A stretch of 64,000 nucleotides of DNA from Allium sativum (lineage: Eukaryota; Streptophyta; Magnoliopsida; Asparagales; Amaryllidaceae): NCBI GenBank assembly GCA_030737875.1, contig CM060923.1, positions 491,748,453 through 491,812,452 on the forward strand. The letters run 5' to 3'. This document shows, in pieces, positions 9,926 through 22,200 of this stretch; the first letter of the stretch is position 1; each line of letters starts with the position of its first letter. The notes under the pieces were generated by a model. The model ran no database searches, was not told the origin of the DNA, and saw only the letters and a list, made by a program, of their open reading frames with translations. A program made the position numbers and the translations under genes.

Positions 9926-12050
9926 TACTGTAAAGACCCAAACTTCCCCGTGAAGGAAAGCCCAGATTGTAATGAGAACACAAAAAATCAGAACACAAAC
10001 AGAAGAACATTTCATTGCTTATTACAACAATTTACATCAACGTACAAGAATATGCAGAGTATGAATAAATATTATACATCAGAGAAATATCGGAGATTTA
10101 AATTACAATGCAGCGGAAAATAATACAAAACACAACTGAAAGAGATAAACGGATACAGATCTTTCCGAATATCATTCCAGCTGTAAACCAGGATCCTATG
10201 AATATAAATCTGCAAAACCAAAACTACTAGCTGCCCGTGTGGAAAATAGGGGAACCTAGTGTTTAGGTTAAAAACAATAAACTCCAGGTCAGTCATGTGA
10301 CTGGTGTGAGAACTAAAATGGTTATTACATCATTACTTTAAAAATAAAGTAAATCAAGGGACCATGCCATATAACACGGAATGGGTTTCCTCCCAAAAAT
10401 ACCAGTGCATAAAACGAACAGCGAAATGCGTTTTGTAAAAATGAAGCTATTATAAGACCTAGGTCCCATCACACAATGCAATGCAAGCCGGAGGATAGGG
10501 TTTTCCCTTATAATAGCCAAACATGCTTGGTACATTTAAAACAAATCATTTGGATACTATTATAGTGTGAAGTGTATAAAACAACTTCATATATAAATGT
10601 ATCAATCCTAGATGGCATGGGTACCATATATCATGTCGCTAATACTAGGCTCTACAATCAAAACCGCAATGTCATGTATTGGGAGTTGGATTTCTGTCTG
10701 TGAACCAAGGCAAGGGATCGTCCTTACCGCTTCGAGACAATCTAGTCTACCATGTCTCAAGACCCAGACTCGTGTGGGCCCTTAGGGCGTCAGGGCCGGT
10801 CCACACAAAGTGGATTAAAATGCCTGAACAATACGTTTCCCCACCCTATGGGGCGAAAACTAGTCATATATCGACCAAACCATCCATCGGCACCGCAGTG
10901 ACCGATATAACTGAGGCGCCTCGCTATCCATCATCCACATAAGTAAAACATCTGGGCGTGCAAAACCCAGACACCACTTCTAGCTGGAAGGAAACGCATG
11001 TCCTTCCTGAGGTCCTCTCCTATTTCTGGTTCACACCGAGGTGTGAGGTTCGCGAATTAACGCTATACACAAAGCAATGCTATATTAAAGCCGTGCTTTG
11101 AACATCAACCACAAGACTATGCTTTTCAACAGAAGCCTTGATGATTTGCATCTCAACATGCCACACAGGAAATTCACGCTATGCAACCAATGTCTATCAA
11201 TCACACAGAATGAAATCCGATGTCAGACACACATCCATTTACAAGTTCGTTCTGGGTCTGAACGAAACCGGAGGCACCTTATTCCTTGTCTCATATGTCC
11301 AGTGCAGGAGAGAGGTAATCGCATATCCGGTCGATCTCCAAGTACTTCTGGACAATCACCACTTATTGCCTTGTCTTGGGTGTACAGCCCAATCAAGACA
11401 TCAGTAATCATCCAAACGATGTGAAGACCTCCGGTCTTCAACCACCGTCTTCATCATCGACTCATCACCGATTCAGTTATTCAGAATGGGACAAACCCGG
11501 TCTTTCCGAATAACTCGCGTATATAATAAAAAAGTGCTACACAAACACAACATACGCCTCATTCCAATTCAGAATATTCTTTTATTTAAATATTCATATC
11601 ATTTAGGAAAGGTTCCCATTAATTTTATCAAAAATAAATTCTTTAAATTTATTCTTTAATCTTCCTTTGGATATCAATTCAAACCAAATTATGGTTTATT
11701 CAAACTAGTCGGGATTAATGCACCTTACCGAAGTAATCATTTGTTTAATTTCCCAATCCCAACCTGTTCATCCCATGAAGCAAAACTAGTAATACTTCAT
11801 ATCTAACACCACAGTGTTATCGGTAAAATTAATTACCATTTCACATTCAAATCTAATTAAAGATTTAACTATCGCTTGGAGCAAAACTGGTGATACTCCA
11901 TTCTCGATCATTTCATGAATTCGATAGATTTAATTATCTCATTCACATTCCAATCTAATTAAAGATTCATTAAAAATCTAATTTAGATTTATCTCAAAAA
12001 TCATTACTTAATGATTATTCAAAGTTAAGAAATTAATCTTATCTTCAACT

Positions 12051-12945
12051 AGGTTAAAGAACTAATGTCATTTAAAACACAGTTCACGATAAACCCAAAT
12101 CACGTTCCATTAATTATGGGATCTTCATGGAAAACATATCAATATATATAATCGATATAAACTTCCATATCTAACCGATAATATAAATGGAATAACGGCA
12201 AAGCTTCTTAAATTCCATATATATTAACATTCTTCCTCCACCGAAACTCACTTCGATTATTATCAAATCAAATTCCATTCCATTCCAATATATTAAATTG
12301 GAAAACTTTACTTTGGGAAATCTCCACTAAATCTTTAATAAAAAGATTTATAAGTTCCAAATCTCATTTCACTGTAAATCGGGTTAAAGAACAAATGTCG
12401 TTAAAACACAGCTCACAATAAACCCAATTCACATTCCATTTCAAATCCAATCAAATGTTAATTAATTGGTAGTTCTTCTCTACATCTTAATTAAAAGATT
12501 TATTCTTTTCACATGGGGTTTAAGAACAGTGTTCCTGAAGACCCCATCCCATCAGTCTCTAACCGTAAATTAGTAAGAGAACAATTCCCTAAGTATTAAT
12601 CCCGAAGGCTGAAACCAACATCAGATCAATACCCAGGAAACCATTCAACTTAGCTAATCTCCAGTTAGTTTCTAGTTTTCTTGACTCCATTGGGTTTAAG
12701 AATAGTATTATTAAAGATATAATTCACGACAAACCCAAAATCTCATTCCATTGTTAATAGGGTTAAGGAACAAGTGTTATTTAAAACACCGTTCATAATA
12801 AACCCAAAAACCAGTTTCAATTTAATTCCAATTAAATGTTAATTAATTGGTAAACTTCATTAAATCTTAATAAAAAGATTTATATCTTTTCTCAACTGGC
12901 TTTAAGAACGGTGTTAATGAAGACATCATTCACGACAAACCCAAA
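12051..12945 (-). repeat. six dispersed stem-loop-like units in A2 LTR
   Basis: About six units start with GGTTAAAGAAC or GGGTTTAAGAAC and end with a form of ACGATAAACCC roughly 45 bp later (near 12051, 12383, 12518, 12694, 12759 and 12897; the third is degraded). Ends GGGTT and AACCC are complementary, as are inner GTGTT/AACAC words. A3 LTRs carry four such units and A1 one. Confidence 0.55.
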
Positions 12946-13379
12946 ATCCAATTTGATATTAAATACAAGGCTCTGAATAGAAAATATATCGGCTTATATT
13001 CAATATCAAATACTAAAACCGACAAATATCGTACTGGGAATGACGATATATATATCTTCCAAATTCCTCCACAATATCCGTATAATCACGGAATCATATA
13101 TCGAAATATTCCGAAGATAATTTCGATTCAAATCCATTCCAATTCTTATATTAGAAATTCTGGTTATTTTTAAAACAATTTCAAATCCAATTTATTTTAT
13201 TTAAAAATATTGAATTATAATCCTAGTTAATAACAAGTTCATTTCGGTAAATAAATATTTTTATCTTTTCAAATATAGGATTTTTCATCCTAATTCTTTC
13301 CAAATTATTTATTATGATTTTACACAAATTATTAATATTTTTAATAATTTTAGCAAGGCCCGTATAGTCGATTTCCATA

Positions 13380-13384
13380 AACGG
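13380..13384. repeat. A3 left target-site duplication AACGG
   Basis: AACGG precedes the A3 5' LTR, and the identical five bases follow its 3' LTR at 26633-26637. Removing A3 plus one copy restores a continuous A2 LTR reading that matches the aligned site in A1 near 4755, where the reverse complement of the junction can be read. Confidence 0.93.
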
Positions 13385-13560
13385 TGTAATAACCCGGAAA
13401 TCCGAGCCAATTTAAATTTTTTATTTCGGCAGTTTTAATGAATTTTGAATATTTAAAATGAATTATTTTAAATAAAAACGACGAGAAATTTATTTCAAAT
13501 AGAATTAGAGTGTATTTATTTAATTGAATCGTCGTTAGAATATAATTATTTATTTTTAAT

Positions 13561-13568
13561 TATAAAAG
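13561..13568 (+). promoter_or_regulatory. candidate TATA box in A3 5' LTR
   Basis: TATAAAAG lies about 176 bp inside the LTR and is conserved across A copies. If it drives transcription, several kilobases of LTR would be copied into the RNA. Confidence 0.5.
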
Positions 13569-14344
13569 GAATTGAAAATGGCGCGGTAGTTCGAAAATTC
13601 GATTCCAAATTTCAAATGAATGTACAGGATTCAAAATAAACCGGATTTTAGTGAAACCAAAAAATTAGAATCTATTTGAAAATATCTTTCCAACGAATCC
13701 GAAAAATCAAAATTTCATAGCGGAAATCAAAAGATATGCCCAGTTGAAAATTCAGAATAGTCGCTATGGAATTTTGGCCCTTAAAAATGGAAATTTTGCA
13801 AAAGACCTCGGTTTTCGAAGAAACCACTTTTGTTGGATCCGTGATGTCAAGTTATTGCTAGGTTCCAAAATTCATAATTTTTTGAATCAATATGTGAGCG
13901 TGGCAAAGGAAAACGCATTTGACCAGTTTTAGTTGATTTTAATCGACTGGAAAATGGCCATTTTTCAAACAATCTCAGAATTCGATGAAATTAGTTTTGT
14001 TAGGACCGTATCGTCAATTCGAAGCTAGAAAATATTTTTCTGGAATTTGTTGAGTCAGTATGTGGCCCCGGTAAATTGAAATGTGCGTTCAAAATCAATA
14101 TATAGATTTATATTTTGATCTTGACGGAAACTGATCGAAACGATCAAATTAGCCTACGATACATATCCTATTGTGTTCTGAATGGGGGTAATTAGCTGTG
14201 GGCGATAGGCTGTGGGTTTCGTTTCAAGTTCGAAATAAAAAGTTACTTTTTGAAAATTAAATTAATTAAAATAAATATATATTATTATATTCCCCCCTTA
14301 TCTCCTTATACTCAGTCAACCCCCATTAGATTAAATGAAAAAAT

Positions 14345-14640
14345 AAAATGGAAGACCCCCAGACCCTGTCGCCCTCCCCTGGCGATCACCACTGCCGCAC
14401 TCCGGCCTCACCCCGCGCCGCCGGAACCCTCCCTCAGCTCCTCCTCCCTCCGTTGACTACCCCGTAACCCCAATCCCCTAAAAACCGTGAAGACCTAGAC
14501 CAAATCAGCGCTACTCCGGCCAACCCTAGTCCACCACCCGCCTGCCGCCACCCTCTGCCGTCACCCCCGACCACCTGCGCCTCCCCATCACCCACTTCGC
14601 CACCAATTCCAACGTGGACCCACTTTCCATAGAGAAAAAA
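14345..14640 (+). other. GC-rich cassette in A3 5' LTR
   Basis: About 300 bp of C-rich sequence with CGCCGCCGG words. It is nearly the same as the cassette in the A3 3' LTR (about 21505-21790), as expected for sister LTRs, but not visibly the same as those in A1 or A2. It is followed by the AT-rich tract. No conserved open frame was found. Confidence 0.5.
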
Positions 14641-14897
14641 AACCTATAAGCTTCTTATATTTATTTATTTAATGTAAATAGGTTTTAAAATCAGTTTTAT
14701 AGATATTATGACATTGAGGAAAATATATATGATTTTTATTTTATAGTTATAGTATAAAAATTTAATTTTTATATATGTATTAGCGATAGAAATATTGGAT
14801 TTTTATATGCATTTTTATATATGATATGGGCAAAGAAAGTTTTGAACTTTAAATATATGATTTGAGAATAAAAATACGATCTTTATATATGTAATGA

Positions 14898-15048
14898 CAG
14901 TACAAAAATAGAATTTTTATCTATATAGTAGCAGTATAAAAATAGAATTTTTATCTATATAGTAGCAGTATAAAAATAGAATTTTTATCTATATAGTAGC
15001 GGTATAAAATAGAATTTTTATCTATGTAGTAGCGGTATAAGAATGTGA
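14898..15048 (+). repeat. 34-bp minisatellite, about 4 copies
   Basis: The unit contains AGTATAAAAATAGAATTTTT followed by ATCTATATAGTAGC and repeats about four times. The palindromic core AAAAATAGAATTTTT is the same design as the AT tracts elsewhere. The A3 3' LTR has the same array at about 22047-22200. Confidence 0.85.
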
Positions 15049-16200
15049 TTTTTACATACATAGAGCGTTGAAATAAAACTGTGATTTTTACTATGAACAA
15101 CGTGAAAAGAATTGCGTTGGAATTTAGAGCAAATCCCAAACCGTTCAAAAAGAAAGAATGGCGGAGTGGAAACGAAAGGTGAGAACTCCTCACTTTTATT
15201 TTAATTTCTAGTTGAATTATATACTAGGATGCAGACGGTGCTTAGCAGCACCCGACACCCGTTGTCCACAGACCATGGATGACTTGTTTGTTTGATTGTC
15301 GTGTGCGAAAATTGATTGTGTGATGGATAAATATTTTATAGTTAAAAATATAATGTTTAATGTGTATATAAAATAAAGATTTATAAACAAATCGAACGAT
15401 TTGTTTATATAAAAACCTTTGACTGATATTGATTGGCACGATAAATTTTACACATCGCCCAACTGCACAAATAAAACCTGTGTTTGATTGATTGAAACCC
15501 CCACACGGGTATTGGGATGAAATTGAACATACACTAATCCCAATAATTAGGTGTATGTCGATCGGTTGATTGACAGACTGTATAAGTGTCGAATATTTAT
15601 ATTTAATGCTTATACAGTGTAGAATGCACTCTGGATGAGGGATTGCTGTTTTCATTGTTGTTATACACATTTGTTGTGTGAAATCCATATAAGCAGATTA
15701 TATGGTAATTGACTGTGTCTGATTCCAGTTCAGAATTATCGAATATTTTAAAATAATATTCAGTGAATATTGAAATGTGAAGCCGTGTTAAGTAGTTAAA
15801 CGCCATTTTAACATGAACGGGAATTTTGTCGATTTTTATTCATTTTACAATGAATATCGAAAGTGATTTCAAAATCTGATATTTTGAAAAGAATTGAAAT
15901 TCGAATTGAATTGAAATAGAATTGAAATTCGAATTAAATTGAAATAGAATTGAAATTCGAATTAAATTGAAATAGAATGGAAATCGTTTTGAATTGAATT
16001 TAAAACAAATTGAATTGAAATCGATTTAAATTGAAATCGATTTGAAATGAATTTAAAATGATTTTTAAAATATGTTTTTGAATGGAAATCGATGAAACAT
16101 ATACTATATATATTGTATATATAATATAATGGCCTGAATAGAACGCGTCGCATTGTGGCAGTTCGCGAATTTCGACCATTGACTTCAAATGGACATTACG

Positions 16201-16224
16201 GGAGATCCGACCGTCGGATTCTCC
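16201..16224 (+). other. conserved inverted repeat in A3 5' LTR
   Basis: GGAGATCCGA / TCGGATTCTCC with a short loop, equivalent to 4597-4620 in A1 and 26771-26794 in A2. Confidence 0.5.
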
Positions 16225-16803
16225 TGAAACCGGAACCGTTGGGTTCGTATCGAAAAGATATTTCCAATGAATATTAGAAATTAGAAATCTAACAGTTGGA
16301 TTTGGAATTATGTCCAAATCAAATTTGGAAAAGGTCGTTGTATGTGCAGTTCGATGGCCGTTGATGGAAATCGACTGTACGGGCCTTGATTAATTTATTA
16401 AAATTATCAATAATTAGTGTAAAATCATAAGAAATGATTTGGAAAGAATTGGGATGAAAAATTCCATATTTAAAAAGGTAAAAATAGATTTTTAACGAAA
16501 TGAACTAGTTTTGAACTAGAATTATAATCCCATTTATTTTTAAAATAAAAAAGTGGATTTGAAATGGTTTCGGAAATAACTAGAATTTCCAATATATAAA
16601 GTGGAAATGGATTTGAATTGAAATTGTCTTTGGAATATTTCGATGTTGGATTTCGTGATTTTACATATATTGTTATGGAAATTTGAAAGATATATTGATG
16701 TCGTTATTTCCAATACGATATTTGTTGGTCGTAGAATTTGATATTGAATATAAGCCGATATATTTTCTATTCAGAGCCTTGTGTTTAATATCAAATGGTA
16801 TTT

Positions 16804-17382
16804 GGGTTTGTCGTGAACGGTGTCTTCATTAACACTGTTCTTAAACCCAGTTGAGAAAAATATTAAATCTTTTTATTTAGATTTAATGAAGTATACAAAT
16901 TAAATGGAATTTAATTGGAATTGAATTTGAATTTATTTTTGGGTTTATCGTGAATGGTGTTTTAAATAACACTTGTTCTTTAACCCGATGATTAAGGGAA
17001 TGTGGATTGGGTTTATCGTGAACTGTGTTTTAACGACATTCGTTCTTTGACCCGATTTACAGTGAAATGGGATTTATAAATCTTTTGGTTAAAGATTTAA
17101 AGGAGATTTTCCAAAGTAAAGTTTTCCAATTTAATAAAATAAATTGGGATGGAATGGAAATCGATTTGGTAATAATCGAAGTGAATTTCTGTGGAGGAAG
17201 ACAACTAATATATCTGGAATTTAAAAGGCTTCGCCGTTATTCCATTTATATTATTAGTCGGATATGGAAGTTTATATCGATTATGAATATCGATTTGTTT
17301 TCCATGAAAATTCCATTGTAAATGGAATGTGATTTTGGGTTTACCGTGAACTGTGTTTTAAATGACATTGGTTCTTTAACCC
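16804..17382 (+). repeat. four GGGTTT...AACCC units in A3 5' LTR
   Basis: Units of about 45 bp lie at 16804-16848, 16941-16986, 17009-17053 and 17337-17382. Each reads GGGTTT, then a CGTGAA word, then GTGTT and AACAC-like words, then TTCTTTAACCC or a close variant. Outer and inner words can pair. The 3' LTR has the same four near 23939, 24078, 24146 and 24474. Confidence 0.6.
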
Positions 17383-19120
17383 AGTTAAAGACAGGATATG
17401 ATTTCCCACGTTAAACAATCATTAATATTGATTGTTGGGAAGATTAAAACCCAGTGGAGTTTTAATGAATCTTTAACTAGATTGAAGTGATAGAGAATGG
17501 AGTATCACCAGTTTTGCTCCAGGCGATAGTTAAATCTTTAATTAGATTTAAACGCGGAATGGTAATTGAATTTACCGATAACACCGTGGTGTTAGATATG
17601 AAGTATTACTAGTTTTACTTCATGGGATGAATAGGTTGGGATTGGGAAATTAAAACAAATGATTACTTCGGTAAGGTTCGTTAATCCCGACTAGTTTGAA
17701 TTGATATCCAAAAGAAGATTAAAGAATAAATTTAAAGAATTTATATTTGATAAAATTAATGGGAACCTTTCCCAAAGTATAAGAATATTTGAATAAAAGA
17801 ATATTCTGAATTGGAATGAGGCATATGTTGTGTTTGTGTAACACTTGTATATTATATACGCGAGTTATTCAAAAGACCGGGTTTATCCCATTCTGAATAA
17901 ATGATTCGACGTGGTGTCGAGGATGAAGACGGTGGTCGAAGACCGAAAGTATTCACATCGTTTGGATAATTACTGATGATCTTGATTGGGCTGTACACCC
18001 AAGAGGAGGGAATCAGTTGGCGATCATCCAGACGTACTTGGAGATCGATGGATATACGAGGTACAAGGTGCCTCCGGTTTCGTTCAGACCCAGAACGAAC
18101 TTGTATGGACTGTGTGTCTGACATTGGATTTTGCTCGGTGTAGATTGATCTCTATTAAATATACATCTCCCTGGTGAAGGGGAATTCATTCCCTTACTTC
18201 ACCCTTCTCTGAGACGTACGGGATCAAAGGTTGTACATCGATAGACATCAGTTGAATGGTGTGAATTGCCTGTGTGGCATGCCTAAATGGCAAATGATCA
18301 AGGCTTTTGTTGAAAAGCAAAGTCTTGTGATTGATGATCAAAGCACCGCCTGTGTGGCATAGCTTTGTGTAAAGTTAATTCGTGAACCTCACACCCCGGT
18401 TGTGAACCAGAAACAGGAGAGGACATCAGGGAGGGAATGTGTTTCTTTCTAGCTAGGGTGGTGTCAGTGACCTACCAGCCCTGACATTTATATTATTTTC
18501 ACCTGTGTGGTTGTTGCTGTTGCGAGGCGCCTCGGTTATATCGGTCGATTCGGGACCGATGGAGTCATTAGTTGTCTCATTTACGCCCCAAAGGGCGGGG
18601 AAACACATGTTCAGGGTTTAAGTTTAATCCACATCGGTGGACTGGCCCTGACGATCCAAGGGCCCACCTGTGTTTGGGTCCTGAGGCTCGGGCTAGAGAG
18701 TATCGAATCGGTGAGGGCTATCTTTTGCCTCGGTTCATAGATGGAAACCCAACTTCCAATACGTGACTTTGCGGTTTTAATTGTAAACCTATATATGTCA
18801 ACATGATAAATGGTACCCATGCCGCCTATGATTGATACTTTTGATTGAAATTGTTTTGACACTATACACTTATAGTAATAATAAAAGATGAAATTTAGCG
18901 TATCAAGCATTCTTTGGCTATTATAAGGTAAAACCCTATCCTCCGGCTTGTGTTGCATTGTGTGATGGGATCTGGGTCTTATAATAGCTTCATTGTTCTT
19001 TATTTTAGCATTGCGCTATTTTTTTATGCACTGGTATTCTTGGGAGGAAACTCGTTCCGTGTTATACGACGTGGTCCATTGATTTACCTAACTTTAAAAT
19101 AAAGATTAATAACTGTTTTA

Positions 19121-19144
19121 GTTCTCACACCAGTCACATGACTG
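19121..19144 (+). promoter_or_regulatory. LTR half of a conserved long-range complementarity, with adjacent palindrome
   Basis: GTTCTCACACCAGTCA (19121-19136) is the exact complement of 19919-19934 in the internal domain. It overlaps a palindrome CAGTCA-CA-TGACTG (19131-19144). Both features recur in A1 (15-nt block at 6958-6972) and A2 (10299-10313). Both copies would lie in the 5' leader of the element RNA. A role in dimerisation or packaging is inference only. Confidence 0.5.
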
Positions 19145-19509
19145 ACCTGGAGTTTATTGTTTTAATCTAAATTCGGGGTGCCCTTATTTTCGACATGGGC
19201 AGCTAGTAGTTTTGGTTTTGCAGATTTATATTCATAGGATCCTGGTTTACAGCTGGAACGATATCCAGAAAGCTTTGTATCCGTATATCTCCTTCAGTTG
19301 TGTTTTGTATTAATTTCCGCTGCTATGTAATGTATTGTAATCTCTGATATTTTATGAAGTGTAATATTGATTCATATTCTGTATATTCTTGTAATATGAT
19401 GAAATTGTTGTAATATACAATGAAATGTTCTTCTGTTTGTGTTCCGATGTGGCTTGTTCTCAACTCAATCCGTGATTCCCGTAAGTGGGATTTCGGGTCG
19501 TTTTCATCG

Positions 19510-19521
19510 TGGTATCAGAGC
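19510..19521 (+). other. A3 primer-binding site (tRNA-iMet)
   Basis: TGGTATCAGAGC is the standard plant primer site complementary to the 3' end of initiator-methionine tRNA. It starts three bases after the LTR end at 19506. Confidence 0.93.
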
Positions 19522-20530
19522 TTTGGTGTACAAAGCTCGAGAACAAGGCACATTAGAACCATACGAAAGAATTCATCAAAGATTGGATTAGTAATATCCA
19601 ATGAGAATGACTCGTTAGAGATGGGATCAGTAGTATCCTAGAACGAGTGTGAAGAGTATATTTTTAAAATGAAAACAAATATTGTTTTGAAAATTTAAAT
19701 CAATTATTCGTGTTTGAATATTATTTTTATATTGAATTTGGACAATCCAATATATAAAGATTTTGCATATATGTCTGATCCACGTGTATTTGAAGTTTTA
19801 ATATACTGGATAGATATAGAATCACACTCTAGTCGCCCGGGAATGATACTGGAAATTGTGATACATTACCAGTATTTATGCTCGAGTTTCAAAGGTGTGA
19901 TGTTTATAAGATTCCAATTGACTGGTGTGAGAACCAAAATTAGATAGGGCCTATTGTTGTGATTTGGCATCAAAAATGTGATTTTTGACTATATATCAAA
20001 GTTATGAATTTGAAATGATAATTCAGTAATTGATTGATGGTTGTGTTGTTTCATTATTGTTTGAATAATTAAATGTTGAACCATTAGCCAAATTGAACCA
20101 AATAGTAAATTGTATTGAAAATTTATCGCATTTGCATACATATACATGTACTTACATTGAACAGGTCATTGCAAGGAGGCTAGAGAAGAGGAATAAAATT
20201 GTTTGCCCGACAAATAGGTGCATGTTTATTGTATTTCTTTGGGTTTGGGTTATTTTATGAGCCGATTGGCTAGCCGCTTGGCTGTTTCTTTTTCTTTTTA
20301 GATTGTTAAGGGCCATGGGAGGCTATTTGAAATATCCCGAAGCTCCCGGTGCAGGGGAGGTTACGGAGAAATTTTTCGAAAATTTAGGGTGTTAGCCAAA
20401 TTTTTGAAAATTTTGAAAAGTTCTTAGAAACTGAAAAGTTGAAGCTTAAGCCGTAATGAAAATAATGAAAGTTGAGTTGATTTGTAAAACAACTTTCAGC
20501 TTCGTTCCTTTTCGGGGATGAAAAGTCTTA

Positions 20531-20542
20531 AGTGGGGGAGAT
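20531..20542 (+). other. A3 polypurine tract
   Basis: AGTGGGGGAGAT abuts the 3' LTR start TGTAATAACCC at 20543. Confidence 0.9.
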
Positions 20543-20718
20543 TGTAATAACCCAGAAATCCGAGCCAATTTAATTTTTTTATTTTGGCAGTTTTAATGAA
20601 TTTTGAATATTTAAAATGAATTCTTTTAAATAATAACGACGAGAAATTTATTTCGAATAGAATTGGAACGTATATATTTAATTGAATCGTTGTTAGAATA
20701 TAAATATTTATTTTTAAT

Positions 20719-20726
20719 TATAAAAG
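20719..20726 (+). promoter_or_regulatory. candidate TATA box in A3 3' LTR
   Basis: TATAAAAG at the same LTR position as in the 5' LTR (13561-13568). Confidence 0.45.
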
Positions 20727-22046
20727 GAATTGAAAATGGCGCAATAGATCGAAAATTCGATTTCAAATTTCAAATGAATGTACAAGATTCAAAATAAACC
20801 GGATTTTAGCGAAACCAAAAATATTAGAATCTATTTGAAAATATCTTTCCAACGAATCCGAAAAATCAAAATTTCATAGTGGGAATCAAAAGATATGCCC
20901 AGTTGAAAATTCAGAATAGTCGCTATGGAATTCTAGCCCTTAAAAATGGAAATTTTGCAAACGACCTCGGTTTTCGATGAAACCACTTTTGTTGGATCCA
21001 TGATGTCAAGTTATTGGTAGGTTCCAAAATTCATAATTTTCTGAATCAATATGTGAGCGTGGCAAAGGTAAACGCGTTTGACCAGTTTTAATTGATTTTA
21101 ATCGCCTGGAAAATGGCCATTTTTCAAACGGTCTCAGGATTCGATGAAATTAGTTTTGTTAGGACCTTATCGTCAATTCGAAGCTAGAAAATATTTTTCT
21201 GGAATTTATTGAGTCAGTATGTGGCCCCGGTAAATTGAAATGTGCGTTCAAAATTAATATATAGATTTATATTTTGATTTTGATGGAAACTGATCGAAAC
21301 AATTGAAGCAGCCTACGATACATATCCCATTGTGTTCGGAATGGGGGTAATTAGCTATGGGCGACAGGCAGTGGGTTTCATTTCGAGTTCGAAATAAAAA
21401 GTTACTTTTTGAAAATTAAATTAATTAAAATAAATATATATTATTATATTCCCCCTTATCTCCTTATACTCAGTCAACCCCTGTTCGATTAAATGAAAAA
21501 AAATGGAAGACCGCCAGACCCCATCGCTTTCCCTTGGCGATCACCACCGCCGCCCTCCGCCTCACCTCGCGCCGCCGGAACCCCCTCCCCCCCGCTCCTC
21601 CTCCCTCCGTTGAACACCCCGTAACCCCAATGCCCTAAAAACCGTGAAGACCTAGACCAAATCAGCGCTACTCCGTCCAACCCTAGCCCGCCACCCGCCT
21701 GCCGCCACCCTCTGCCCTCACCCCCGACCACCTGCACCTCCCCATCACCCACTCCGCCACCAATTCCAACGTGGACCCCCTCTCCATAGAGAAAAAAACC
21801 TGTAAGCTTCTTCTATTTATTTATTTAATGTAAATAGGTTTTAAAATCAGTTTTATAGATATTAGGACATTGAGGAAAATATATATGATTTTTATTTTAT
21901 AGTTATAGTATAAAAATTTAATTTTTATATATGTATTAGCGATAGAAAGACTGGATTTTTATATGGATTTTTACATATGATATGGGAAAAGAAAGATTTG
22001 AACTTTAAATATAAGATTTGAGAATAAAAATACGATCTTTATATAT

Positions 22047-22200
22047 GTAATGACAGTATAAAAATATAATTTTTATCTATATAGTAGCAGTATAAAAATA
22101 GAATTTTTATCTATATAGTAGCAGTATAAAAATAGAATTTTTATCTATATAGTAGCGGTATAAAATAGAATTTTTATCTATGTAGTAGCGGTATAAGAAT
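22047..22200 (+). repeat. 34-bp minisatellite in A3 3' LTR
   Basis: Same array as 14898-15048 in the 5' LTR, with about four units. It was therefore present before A3 inserted. Confidence 0.85.

Larger units (their letters stand above)
8891..9928 (-). other. A2 internal domain (1.04 kb), non-coding
   Basis: It runs from the polypurine tract (complement at 8891-8902) to the primer site (9914-9925). It matches the A3 internal domain in length and layout and has no gag or pol. GTTCTCACACCAGTC at 9493-9507 is complementary to 10299-10313 in the A2 5' LTR. Short open frames here are not shared with A3. Confidence 0.85.
9929..13384 (-). repeat. A2 5' LTR, left (3') part
   Basis: The left end TGTAAAGACCC is the reverse of an LTR 3' end and abuts the primer site. 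The sequence runs without a break to 13384, where A3 is inserted, and resumes at 26638. Together the two parts make about 6.74 kb. It contains the self-complementary block at 10299-10313 and several GGGTTT/AACCC units between about 12050 and 12960. A 108-codon open frame on the plus strand (11098-11424) is antisense to the LTR and is not supported as a gene. Confidence 0.88.
13385..19506 (+). repeat. A3 5' LTR (6.1 kb)
   Basis: It starts TGTAATAACCCGG and ends CGGGTCGTTTTCA, three bases before the primer site. Layout matches A1: TATA-like box (13561), duplicated U3 block, conserved box near 14160-14200, GC cassette (about 14345-14640), AT tract with a 34-bp minisatellite, inverted repeat 16201-16224, four GGGTTT/AACCC units (16804-17382), and the complementary block 19121-19136. 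The block TTCCGCTGCTA (19315-19325) near the end is shared with B LTRs. Confidence 0.93.
19507..20542 (+). other. A3 internal domain (1.04 kb), non-coding
   Basis: It runs from the three bases before the primer site to the polypurine tract. All frames are interrupted and none resembles a retroelement protein. Visible marks are the primer site (19510-19521), the complementary block (19919-19934), a pyrimidine-rich tract ending in AG at about 20283-20301 that resembles a splice acceptor, the GGGGATGAAAAG box (20514-20525) and the purine tract. The same layout in A1 and A2 shows that the short domain is a family trait, not a single deletion. Confidence 0.88.

Noticed and set aside
11098..11424. 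108-codon open frame on the plus strand in A2
   Set aside because: It is antisense to the LTR, has no recognisable domain, and the aligned stretch in A1 and A3 does not keep the same full-length frame.
13744..13932. 62-codon frame also seen at 1104-1292 and, reversed, at 8260-8529
   Set aside because: It begins at TTG, not ATG, and its recurrence follows from LTR homology; the copy near 20905 has an in-frame TGA.
19510..19521. Possible tRNA gene remnant
   Set aside because: Only the 12-nt primer-binding match is present; no cloverleaf surrounds it.
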